A DNA stretch of 64,000 nucleotides from Torymus aiolomorphi. Its lineage: Eukaryota > Arthropoda > Insecta > Hymenoptera > Torymidae. The notes under the pieces were generated by a model. The model was not told where the DNA came from and did no database searches. It saw only the letters and a program-made list of their open reading frames with translations. This document shows, piece after piece, positions 55,734-64,000 of this stretch. The first letter of the stretch is position 1. Each line of letters begins with the position of its first letter. The DNA lies in assembly GCA_036365515.1 (NCBI GenBank), contig CM070874.1, positions 222,370,442-222,434,441 of the forward strand, given 5' to 3'. A program made the position numbers and the translations under genes.

Positions 55734-56328
55734 TTAAACTTTTAACGCACTAACAACATTTTTTTCTAGAATTGTTAAATACCTGGCATATACTTCCAAA
55801 AACATTATTTCAAGAGAACTCTCGCTAAAATTTGCAAACATTAATTGATTTAGCGCGAGTTCTTTCATTTTGTCTTCTAGTTCATTAAATACAACGCCGA
55901 TGAATGTATGGTCTAGTAAATGCACGTCGTTTTCGCTAATTGCTTCCGTTTTAATAACATCGATCATTATACCGAAAACCTTGTTCACAAAACCCGACAT
56001 TTCTTCTAACTTTTTTAATTTATAGTCTATACACTGTTGGAACTGTTTCAATCTGTTGAAAGTTGTATACTGCATCATAATCTTCGGTGGTTTTTCAGAC
56101 TTCTTCTTTTTTGTAGCAGGTTCGTCACTGGTAGTGGAGGCGGCTGCCTCCTGATTGGCGTTATCGTCTTCAAAGTCGAACTGTTGAGCCTCGTGTTCGT
56201 ACTGTAGGGTGAACGATGGCGGTGTTACTTGAGGCTTATCGGTGATTGATAAGGTTCTATGACCGTAGGCTGTGGTCAATTCGACGTCGTGGTGCGGTAA
56301 ATATATTTTTGCATTTTGTTTATTTGAA
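55734..56328 (-). CDS. Element D protein, C-terminal part (unknown)
   Basis: The frame reads AKIYLPHHDVELTTAYGHRT, an acidic/Ala-rich linker with a basic KKKKSEKPPK cluster, and a helical C-terminus (LKQFQQCIDYKLKKLEEMSG ... VVFNELEDKMKELALNQLMF ... EVYARYLTILEKNV). It continues, across the inserted ribozyme-bearing repeat (56315-56697), the frame at 56707-57220, so the original gene was one protein. The codons before 56328 in this frame are insert sequence. No stops interrupt, suggesting recent activity. No known domain was recognised. An AATAAAA signal on the minus strand lies just downstream, near 55700-55706. Confidence 0.6.
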
Positions 56329-56424
56329 CACCCTCCATTATTCAAAAAATCGTGAAAATTCGATATTTGAGGGTCAATCCGTGGAATATGGAGTAAAATA
56401 AAAAAATCCATATAAATTACATTC

Positions 56425-56480
56425 AGCAACGTTTCGCCAGCAAGGTTCGCTGGCCTCATCAGGCAGTAAATTTAATTATT
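56425..56480 (-). ncRNA. Hammerhead-ribozyme-like motif (left arm)
   Basis: On the minus strand CTGATGA (56456-56462) is followed by stem II GCCAGC/GCTGGC with a GAACCTT loop, then GAAAC (56431-56435) and GTTGC. The stem I closing pairs GC/GC are present. One extra G after the core is bulged. The layout matches a minimal type I hammerhead. Confidence 0.65.
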
Positions 56481-56555
56481 AATTATATAACATAATGATA
56501 TTTGGAAGTGGAAGGAAAAACGACTTCCACTGCCACCGTCAATGTTTTAAACTGC

Positions 56556-56612
56556 GATTAAATTTACTGCCTGATGAGGCCAGCGAACCTTGCTGGCGAA
56601 ACGTTTCTGAAT
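56556..56612 (+). ncRNA. Hammerhead-ribozyme-like motif (right arm)
   Basis: CTGATGA (56571-56577), the same stem II, and GAAAC (56598-56602). After GAAACGTT it has T instead of the G seen in the left arm, which weakens stem I, so this copy may be less active. Confidence 0.6.
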
Positions 56613-56706
56613 GTAATTTATATGGATTTTTTTTATTTTACTCCATATTCCACGGATTGGCCCTCAAATATCGAATTTTCACGATTTTCTTTTTATGTTT
56701 TTGCAT

Positions 56707-57220
56707 ATTTGCCTTGCTTAACAAAATCGCTTGATGCCCATAGATACTCTCCGAAGGTCTTGAAATGGTTTTTTAATTGTTCCCAACTGACGATATCCAG
56801 AGTTATATATTTATGAGGTGATGTATGCCCACCGAACCTGATGACGGGTCGAAAATAGCCAACTGCTGAATCCAAGCCGACGTAAACGAATTTGGAGTAC
56901 GAATTGTTGACAGCGTAAGTCGAATTGTACAGTAAATGCGGCACTAGCTTTGTTTGAGACATTTTCAAAAAATACTGACTTAACGTTGGTAAAAATGTCA
57001 CGACTTCGTCGAGGTAGAGCGACTGACTGAGGGTGGCGCTGCTAGGCCCGTACTTATTCTCTCTCCAGCGCGAATCCCCCTCCTTTCTACCACGAGCTAC
57101 GATTGGCTGCTCGATTGTTACGTAAAATCCGAGCGCCCAATCATGAACGTTTACGCGTATGTATCGGAGAGTGGGGAGAAGCGCTGGGAAACTTACGGAG
57201 CCCTTGAGAAACAGAACCAT
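56707..57220 (-). CDS. Element D protein, N-terminal part (unknown)
   Basis: The likely start is the MSQTKLVPHLLYNSTYAVNN methionine (about 56963); upstream codons from 57220 are also open. The conserved-looking segment SYSKFVYVGLDSAVGYFRP, VIRFGGHTSPHKYITLDIVS, WEQLKNHFKTFGEYLW gives a compact beta-rich appearance. The frame joins that at 55734-56328 when the ribozyme-bearing insert is removed. No catalytic motif was recognised. Its place inside long inverted repeats suggests a structural or replication protein of the element, but this is unproven. Confidence 0.6.
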
Positions 57221-57237
57221 AAATATTCCCGTTAAGG

Positions 57238-57575
57238 GTTTTGAGCCTCAAAGAAGAAAACGGCTCATGTGTTTCTCACCACTTGAAAAAAGGGAACGTC
57301 TAATGTGTTTTTCACCGCTTGAAAAGCCGTTACACATATACTTTTCGGTGACTCGAGCTGCTTATGTTTCAAAGCCTCAAAGAAGAAAGCGCCTCCTGTT
57401 TTTTCTCACCACTTGAAAGAAGGAAACAGCTAAGGTGTTTTTCACCACTTAAAAACACCGTTACGCATATGCTTCTTGGTGTCTCGAGCTGATTATGTTT
57501 CAAAGCCTCAAAGAAGAAAGCGCCTCCTGCGTTTTCCACCACTTGAAAAAACCGTTACGCATATGCTTTTCGGTT
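57238..57575. repeat. Tandem repeat, about 2.6 units of 129 bp (element D)
   Basis: Units share GCCTCAAAGAAGAAA, CACCACTTGAAA, GTGTTTTTCACC and CCGTTACGCATATGCTT with GACTCGAGCTG. Starts are near 57238, 57367 and 57497. It lies upstream of the element D minus-strand gene, in the position of a promoter or origin region. Confidence 0.8.
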
Positions 57576-57911
57576 TCTTCATGGAATAGTACATATTCGT
57601 TTCAAGTTAAAAAAGGTAAGGAACTAAATTTTGCGGACAAGGTCGTTAAATGAATACGATGTTTGTTTAACTTTTTTTATTGTTCAATCAAATTAAAAAA
57701 AATACATTTTAAACTTACAAATATATGAATAATATAAAATTACAAGCTAAAAAAGGCCAAGACAAACGTAGTATACAAAACCTTATAAACTAAGAAAGAC
57801 GGATACATGCACACATCAGCTTTTGCAATTCTAAAACTGACAATGTACGTAAATATAAACTAAAAATTGAATGTGTTTCTAGATTAAAAAAAAATATTAC
57901 AAACTAACTAG

Positions 57912-60900
57912 GGGGGCTGCGCCTCCCAGCGTGCCTTCGGCACGCCATCCCCCTCACCCCCACACACACCTGCTCCTCGCTTCGCTCGTTGCCCGCTCCC
58001 TCCTTATGTAAAAACTTCGTTTTTATTATATAATATGCACGACCGCAATACTCAGGAGAACCTTGTATTTTTATAAAAGCGAAAATTGCAATACTTCCGA
58101 TATATATAATAAAAAAAAAAAATTAAATATCTAATAATAATAAAAAACTAGCTGCTCACGGAATCACGGGTATTCCTAACTACATATACCTATAAAATCT
58201 CAATTACAAAAAAATACTTGCGCACATATGCATATATATACACTAATACCGCAAAAAGGAGAAAAACAGAAGGAGAATGCTCAATACTGATGCATTCGGC
58301 AACGGCAACCTGGCTTAGCCCTGCGCGACCTGCGTGCATGAATACTTATACTCCAGCAACCGTAACGGCTATAGGTATATCGGCTCACGGTCGTACACAC
58401 TTTCCGGACCTATGTATACTACCGTGCCTCTGCTAGGCTGCGTTCGCACATCAAGAACAGCGGAAAAACACATGCGACTCGTGCGACGGCGAGGTATAAG
58501 ATATATCTATATATATGATCGCGCGCGCTTTTTCTTACTGCTGAGTAGTGCGGCGTGCCGTCAGCCGTGGCGCACATGTGTCCATGGTGTGTGTTGTCAA
58601 CAATCGAGTCGTCTGACTCCCGGCCTCCCCAGCGATGACTGTGGCTGCTGTAATATGCCGCCCTGGTGAATCGTGTTCGCCCTTTCATCGTGTTCGTCGA
58701 TTGTCGATGAGGCGTCGGAGATGGTAAGGCAGTGTGTCAGCGGCGAGAGCAGATTTAGTAAGCATTTTCTCGTTTCTAACCTCTCTGATGGGTGAGCTGA
58801 TGGTACTTTCGCTTGTTGCAGGTATCTGTAGCAGCGAGAGTAGTGTAAACGACGGGCACTGCTGCAGACTGTTTCTTGGGTGTGTAAATGTTGTCTGAGT
58901 CATTTATTTAATAATTATATGTTGTTTTTAGGTGCTCAACTTTCCTCCTTTGGCTCTTACACTAGTGACTATGTGTACAGTTAAGCTGCTGCTTGTGTCT
59001 TCAGCGTCTTCAGTGAAACAACGGTTTAAGGTCTCCACCAGTTCTTCCCCTCTAGTTATTACAGGAAGCTGGTACAGTGAGTGAACAACAGCCATTGCTG
59101 CAGACTTTTCTTTTGTATGGTATGTTTTTCTGAGTCATCTATTTATTAGTCATATGTGGTTTTTAGGTGCTCAACTCTTCTCGCTTGTCCCCCAGAATAG
59201 GGACTGATCGGCTGTTCATGCGCTTTGCTGATCCCTAGGCTGAGCCAGTCCCTGACATTGAAACACAATTGACGGTCTCTGTCAGTACTTTCCTCCTAGG
59301 TGGTGTGGTTACTGACACAGTGGATCGCTGTTAGATGATTCTCAGCAGACTGGCATCCATGGAGTATTGCCAGCCTAGACCGTCCAGCCCTATTTTGCAA
59401 CTTCTGCAGCTCTAAGTGATCTTCGACTGTTAGTGCTTTAAAGTGTGAGTGGATAGGTAATAGGAACTGGGAAATATTATATAAGTGCTGCGTGTGTTGT
59501 TAAATGCGGTAAGGGTAGGTAGTTGTCCCTGGTTATATTAGCTCGTCTATTTAATTTCTAAGTTTAGTCAGGGTGTAAGAACTCGCTCCAGGGTATCTGT
59601 TGCATTAAAATACATCATTATGTATTTCGCAGACTTCTACCCAGTGAGACTTGCCTATTTAATAGTTTTCTACGTGCTGTAAGACTGAGTCAGCTAGAAT
59701 ATTGCATTCTTTATGCATTTAAATTTACCATATTACAATATTTATAGCTCATACATTACACAAAAGTTTTTTTTGTACATATGATATTCCTTTAACATGT
59801 ACTTATATAATATTACACAATTTTGATTCTTTTAGTTCAATCGCTTAGGTCCTGGGAACATAGTAGGTTAAGCTGGATAATCTTATATCAAATTTTTTAA
59901 ATTTGTTATTAAAAATCTTTGTGTATAAAACAGGGAAATAGATATTTTGTTTCTTTAATTATTCTTCGAATGTGTTTATCCCATTGAATATTGTAATCAA
60001 ATGTAATTTTGTATCTTATTATTATGTTTTTGTAATTATATTATCTTTGGAATGTTATGTCGATTTTTTCCATCTTATTTAGAGCTATTGTATCGAATAC
60101 TTCTGTGTAAATCTAATTCTGTGAAATAATAAGCGAAAATTCACTATACGTGTATTGGGGTATTAAAAATCATGTTTATACGTTTAGATGATCCAGTAAT
60201 TATTGTACATGAAAATGTTAATTGGGAATAAGTTTTGTTTAAACTATATCTACATGCTTTGTATTTAACAGTTTTATTGAAAGTCAAATTCTTGTATGAT
60301 AAGCGAAAATCGACTATTTCAGGTGTATTTAGGCATTAAAAATCGTTTTTATAGGTCTAAGCGGTCAGGAATTCATTTTATATGAAAATGTTAAATGGGA
60401 AAAAGTTTTGATTAAATATTATGTAGAACTTTTGTATTGAAAATATTTGTGTAAAATCAAATCCTGTCAAGTTGTAGCCGAAAATCGTCCATTTTATGTA
60501 TATTTAGGTGTTTAAAATCGTTTTTATAAGTCTAATTCGTCAGGAATTGGTTTTACGCAGAAATATTAAATAGGAAAATGTTTTATTTCAATAGTATCTG
60601 CAACTTTTGTATGAAACATTTTTGTGAAAAATCAAATCCTGACAAGTTGTAGCCGAAAATCTTTCATTTTATGTGTATTTTGGCGTTTAAAATCGTTCCT
60701 ATAAGTCCAGCTCGTCAGGAGTTGATTTTACAAAAAAATGTTAAATGGGAAAAAGTTTTGTTTCAATATTATCTACAACTTTTGTATTTAATATTTTGGT
60801 GTAAAATCAAATCCTGAGAAGTTATAGCTGAAAATCATTCATTTTTGACCATTTTTGACCGTTTTTCGCAGTTATCTTGGCAAATATTGCTCGTACAAAA

Positions 60901-61314
60901 AAGTCTTCAAAATAAAAAAGCTGTATTTTAATTAGTTTTAGCAGATAGAGCTGCACATATTAGCTTAAAATAAATTTTTCAAGAAATTAGGCTTAAAAAT
61001 CGATTTTTTGAGATATTTCTTGTGCTCGCATTTGAAAAATTTTTCATCAATCTATCTCAATATAGAACCAGCACTTAGGTATAATTAGAGGAGTATTTTC
61101 CCGCAATCCCGATGAAATCGGTCGAGAATTCATTGAGATAATCGAGAAACTTGAGTACATACGGACGTACAGACATACATACATCTCAGAAAACGCTTAA
61201 AACGCACTCACTCTGAGTGGAACATGGTTTTTACACATTGATTTTTCAGTATTTAAATTCTTACAATTTTCGCTCTGGTGAAATTATAAGGCTCTCCCGA
61301 GTAGCGGTCGTGCC
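57912..61314. mobile_element. Element 2: second copy of the large asymmetric-end element
   Basis: Opposite orientation to element 1 (13977-18333). The left end GGGGGGCTGCGCCTCC matches the G-rich end of element 1, and the right end TAGCGGTCGTGCC matches its GGCACGACCGC end. TA flanks both sides (57910-57911, 61315-61316). The tandem array (about 60170-60850, about 175-bp units) and the exon-like block (59180-59430) are shared. It sits in element D between the genes and the right arm. It is shorter than element 1 by about 950 bp. Confidence 0.75.
58685..58903 (-). other. Segment conserved between elements 1 and 2, possible exon
   Basis: The minus frame has ESTISSPIREVRNEKMLTKS, which matches ESTISSPIIEVRNEKGLTKS in element 1 (16908-16967). 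Both are preceded by an acceptor-like TCGCTG-ACAG or CTACAG. Amino-acid level conservation is suggestive but the divergence is low overall. Confidence 0.3.
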
Positions 61315-61369
61315 TAAAAATTGAATGTGAAGCAGGATTAAATAGAAATATTATAATAAAAATTAAGTC

Positions 61370-61382
61370 ACGCATGCACGCA

Positions 61383-61431
<49 letters not shown>

Positions 61432-61456
61432 ACACACAGACACACACACACACACA

Positions 61457-61487
<31 letters not shown>

Positions 61488-61565
61488 GCATGCACACACG
61501 CACACACGCGCACACGCGCACACGCACATACACACACACAAACACACACACACACGCGCGCGCGC
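61370..61565. repeat. (CA)n / (CACG)n microsatellite
   Basis: Mixed CACG, CA and CG dinucleotide runs at the inner edge of the right arm of element D. They mirror the TG tract at 55150-55185. Reading frames through it are artefacts. Confidence 0.97.
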
Positions 61566-62135
61566 GGTCTATACAGCGAGAGAGTCTCGCTCCAGCACTC
61601 ATGTGACTTTATGACGTAGAGCATATAGCCAAAGGTCTCTCACACCACCACCACCACGACGAGTCGGGGCATATACGGCGGCACGCACCGGGTAGGTATA
61701 GCGGCATGGCGTCATGGCGGCCGCGGTAAGTGGGCCATTATTTATGGGTTAATAATTGTGTTCACACTTGGGGTCCATACACACAGCACACGGTCTATAC
61801 GGAGAGAGGCCTCGCACCCTACGGGTCTTTATGGTGTAGCGCGGACAGCCAAAGCACTCGCCCCCCTCCACCTCGAGTCAAGGCATATACGGCAATACAC
61901 GTGGGGCATGTATAGCGGCATGACGTCATGGCGGGCGCCATAAGTGGGCCATTATTTATGGGGTAATAAATCACCCCCCATTGTTTACACTAATTAGCTT
62001 GTGGCTACTGTAAACACTTGAGTTAATGACCTTGGCACACTTGGGGACCCATACGCACCGCACAGCGGGGTGCCACATTGCCCCTACACACCGCACCGCG
62101 GGGGGCCGTCTCGCTATACCGGTCCCCTTACTACT
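61566..62135. repeat. Right arm of element D
   Basis: Inverted copy of the left arm, with about two minisatellite units instead of three. The end ATACCGGTCCCCTTACTACT is followed by TATCTG. Confidence 0.85.
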
Positions 62136-62173
62136 TATCTGCCGGAGTTTCTGTTGGAACATTAAACTCGACA

Positions 62174-62222
62174 ATGTCTGACAGTTTGAAGGAGAAGGGT
62201 TTTGAGACGACCAAGTCAAGGG
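62174..62222 (+). CDS. First coding exon of a small spliced host gene
   Basis: ATG at 62174 opens MSDSLKEKGFETTKSR and ends one base into the next codon at a perfect donor (G|GTAAGT, 62223-62228). The intron that follows is CpG-rich at first. Three downstream acceptors (62783, 63013, 63271) all join in the same phase and keep an open frame (see the next entries). The short N-terminus is hydrophilic and probably cytosolic. The 5' UTR is broken by element D immediately upstream. The family was not recognised. Confidence 0.55.
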
Positions 62223-62782
62223 GTAAGTTTGAAAATTAAGATTTTATTAAATGTGCGATCGTGAGTGTAAGTTAGTGTTAATTTAGCAGAAACGCCGCAC
62301 GTAAGTTCACTTGAACAAAAACGCGCGTTACAATATTCCAAGAATTGGCACGCGCTGCCGAGCAACAGGTTAGATCGTGCGCGGTACGCGAGCGGCAGTC
62401 GCGATACAAAATCATCTCGCTCTCGAAATGGCGATGCGACCGTGTACGGAAATAGGCGAGAGAGGGCGTAACACGAACGATGTTGTACGTCCGCGTTAAA
62501 TATGCCTGATGGTCGGGGTCGCTCTCACTATGGTTTTACTGCGATCGCGGCCGCATCACGCATGTATACGTGAATATATATCAAAACGCTTGAATGTTGT
62601 CGCAGCGAGCTCCTGTCAAATCGGAAATTAGTAAAGGAATATCAATCTGTAAATTAGTTTGATTGAAATGAAAAATAATTGGAATTAAAATTTAAAATTA
62701 GTTTGAAAATTTTGTTTGATAAGTTAATAGTTCGAAAATTAAATTTTGAAGTATTAAAACTAATGCCCTTGATTTTATATAG
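62223..62782 (+). other. Intron 1 of the small spliced gene
   Basis: It runs from donor GTAAGT (62223) to the first acceptor TTTTATATAG (62782). The first 350 bp are rich in CpG and include GCGGCCGC; the rest is AT-rich. No repeat was recognised. Confidence 0.5.
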
Positions 62783-62931
62783 ATGAAAGAAATCTCAAAC
62801 TGTTTCTGTTGATCCAAGATCAGGAGCAGGACATCACCAAGCGGCATTCAGACGAATCTATTTATCCGGAAATGGATGATGCAGAAAATGTCCTTAATGA
62901 GGCCCGGAGGGACGAAATTCGAAATAGATAA
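62783..62931 (+). CDS. Alternative last exon a: hydrophilic tail
   Basis: The acceptor TTGATTTTATATAG precedes it. Joined in phase to exon 1, the frame continues DERNLKLFLLIQDQEQDITK, RHSDESIYPEMDDAENVLNE, ARRDEIRNR and stops at TAA 62929-62931. AATAAA at 62940-62945 supplies a poly(A) signal. The charged tail has no membrane segment. Confidence 0.5.
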
Positions 62932-63012
62932 AAAGCTTGAATAAATATGTACATATAAAAAAAAATTAAATATCTATTTACACACATACATAAAAATCAG
63001 TTTCAAATTTAG

Positions 63013-63095
63013 TGTTGGCCGGTACACTCGGTGTAGTGTCTGTTATTGCGGCTGCATTGTGTGTGCTGTTATATTACAGTTTAACGAAGCAATGA
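63013..63095 (+). CDS. Alternative last exon b: single transmembrane tail
   Basis: The acceptor TTTCAAATTTAG ends at 63012. In the same phase the frame encodes VLAGTLGVVSVIAAALCVLL followed by YYSLTKQ and TGA (63093-63095). A hydrophobic run of about 20 residues followed by a short polar end makes a tail-anchored protein of about 43 residues with exon 1. Micropeptides of this shape are known in insect muscle and ER membranes, but no family was recognised here. Confidence 0.5.
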
Positions 63096-63270
63096 GCACT
63101 ATTCCTTTAATTGTTATTGGAGCATTTGCTATTATACAATATTGCTGTCTGTGACTAAGCACTGTTCTTTTAATTGTGTCCGTTAATTGAAGGTTGCTTT
63201 TAAGCACTATTCTTTGATTGTTGTTCGTTAAGAAGTAGCTGTTTATTTATAAAATTACCTTCCATAACAG

Positions 63271-63501
63271 ATAACTCAATGATAGAGGAAGAAACTTTGC
63301 TGTCAGTGAAGAGAGAAGTTCGAAGAATGCAAATCATAGAGGTGGCTTCGAGCTTGGAATCCTCCTTGGGCCAACACAAGGAGATTCAGTCCTCTAAGCT
63401 GGATGAGTTAAAGAAAAAAGAATCTGACAGTGGTCGACCGAGCAGCCCGACTGAAAAAGAGGAAAAGCGTCCTGATAATGACTTAGAATTAAAGCTCAAA
63501 G
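63271..63501 (+). CDS. Alternative internal exon c: charged helical segment
   Basis: A strong acceptor (TTACCTTCCATAACAG) and a donor (G|GTAATA at 63502) bound a 231-bp exon of phase 1 on both sides. It encodes IEEETLLSVKREVRRMQIIE, ASSLESSLGQHKEIQSSKLD and a Glu/Lys/Ser/Pro-rich end. The open frame without stops and the symmetric phase support a real cassette exon. The next exon lies outside the window or beyond the Jockey fragment. Confidence 0.5.
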
Positions 63502-63514
63502 GTAATAATGGGAG

Positions 63515-63930
63515 TGCTCACTCCCATTTTTCACTTCGTTATTGGAAAGGGTTTTTAACGTGTAGTTATTTTCTGCTATTTTATCTAGCAAGCTCTTTAA
63601 CGGTCCTATATCCTCTACCCCGCTGACAAAAATTGCAGGAGATTTTTGTGTACTTACATTCGAATCAATTTTATTTCCTTCATCATTTTCTCCATCCGCC
63701 TCAAAAGGAGTAAATTGATTTTGAGTATCTATAGTATCTATCGGTTTGTTCAGCCAATAGTCTTTGATATATGTTTGCCGTTTTTTAAGGTTTATTGTCT
63801 GGTCTGGGCTGCTTCTACTCCTCTTACTGTATACTGGATTCCAGTTGGAATTATTATTATTATTATTTTCCAGAGTTAAATCATCACTGGTTATTGGTGA
63901 TGAATTAATGTTTTTTATATGAGTGGCCAT
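63515..63930 (-). pseudogene. Jockey-type non-LTR ORF1, N-terminal fragment
   Basis: The frame starts MATHIKNINSSPITSDDLTL at 63930. It has an Asn-rich low-complexity stretch and then RQTYIKDYWLNKPIDT and the conserved block PAIFVSGVED-IGPLKSLLDK, NYTLKTLSNNEVK, which is the N-terminal part of insect Jockey ORF1 (nucleic-acid chaperone) before its zinc knuckles. It is truncated near 63515 with no zinc knuckles or ORF2. Its insertion lies just past exon c of the small host gene, on the opposite strand. Confidence 0.7.
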
Positions 63931-64000
63931 TTTGGCCGACGGTTTTTAAGATTGACCTTTTTATTTAGTTGTAATTATCACTCGTTTTGAATAATACGGT

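Larger units (their letters stand above)
56315..56697. mobile_element. Short retrozyme-like element with inverted hammerhead motifs
   Basis: TTTTTGCAT flanks the insert (56306-56314 and 56698-56706). Two arms of about 130 bp (56346-56477 and 56558-56689) are inverted copies around an 80-bp spacer. Each arm holds a hammerhead-type core CTGATGA...GAAAC, minus strand on the left and plus strand on the right. This is the same minus-then-plus layout as the 5' end of the Penelope-like element at 31392. There is no ORF. It interrupts the unknown gene of element D. Confidence 0.8.
54321..62135. mobile_element. Element D: large element with GC-rich inverted arms
   Basis: The left end GGTAGTAAGGGGACCGGTAT and right end ATACCGGTCCCCTTACTACT are inverted. 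TATCTG lies just outside both (54315-54320 and 62136-62141), compatible with a 6-bp duplication. The arms (about 54321-55200 and 61560-62135) are GC-rich and contain tandem units plus TG/CA tracts. The interior has minus-strand genes (55371-57220), a 129-bp tandem repeat, and element 2 as a later insertion. Without element 2 it would be about 4.4 kb. A 6-bp duplication with long inverted repeats recalls Maverick/Polinton elements, but no polymerase, integrase or capsid motif was recognised. Confidence 0.75.

Noticed and set aside
61253..61624. Cys-Val and Thr-His reading frames on both strands
   Set aside because: Translation of the CA/CG microsatellite.
54321..62135. Element D as a true Maverick/Polinton
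   Set aside because: Long inverted repeats and a possible 6-bp duplication fit, but no protein-primed polymerase, integrase, ATPase, protease or capsid motif could be seen, so the name was not used.

Overview
The window looks like intergenic and intronic DNA of an arthropod, most likely an insect. It is AT-rich, has spliced-looking exons with GT/AG borders, and is crowded with eukaryotic transposable elements (Helitron, BEL/Pao, Gypsy, Copia-type LTR, Penelope-like, non-LTR, hAT, Tc1/mariner, TTAA-target MITE). There is no bacterial gene organisation. The exact order of insect cannot be read from the sequence. Family assignments below come from recognising protein motifs by eye; no database search was run.

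1-9.3 kb: a decayed Helitron Rep/helicase gene cut by a solo LTR, a 395-bp pure (CT)n tract, then a very degenerate plus-strand BEL/Pao copy with a strand-biased excess of the tetramer CTCA, containing one arm of a foldback element. 9.3-19.1 kb: a minus-strand BEL/Pao element whose gag is split by two clean insertions (a TTAA-target MITE and a 4.4-kb element, 'element 1') and whose integrase is missing.

19.1-31.2 kb: mostly non-coding, with a compact promoter-like block, then a young full-length Gypsy element (21038-28679; 784-bp LTRs differing at about 5 sites by eye; 4-bp TSD ATGT). Its LTR carries two perfect heat-shock elements just upstream of a TATA box, its gag and pol overlap at a canonical GGGAAAC slippery site, and it has an extra third ORF that does not look like env. 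A decayed DDE transposase follows.

31.4-35.6 kb: a Penelope-like element with an exact 12-bp TSD, RT plus GIY-YIG endonuclease, and hammerhead-ribozyme-like motifs in each terminal repeat. 35.6-40.5 kb: fragments of non-LTR elements and of a hAT transposase. 40.6-45.0 kb: a large foldback element (B) interrupted by a mariner-like element with about 595-bp inverted repeats.

47.5-64 kb: a candidate host exon, a Copia-type LTR with primer-binding site, then two adjacent large elements: C (48735-54310, 1.2-kb inverted arms around a DDE transposase, TGA duplication) and D (54321-62135, GC-rich inverted arms with minisatellites, TATCTG at both ends, two-part unknown gene). D itself contains a short inverted pair of hammerhead motifs and a second copy of element 1 ('element 2'). 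Right of D is a small spliced gene: one first coding exon (62174-62222) that can join in the same phase to three different downstream exons, one of which encodes a single transmembrane tail.
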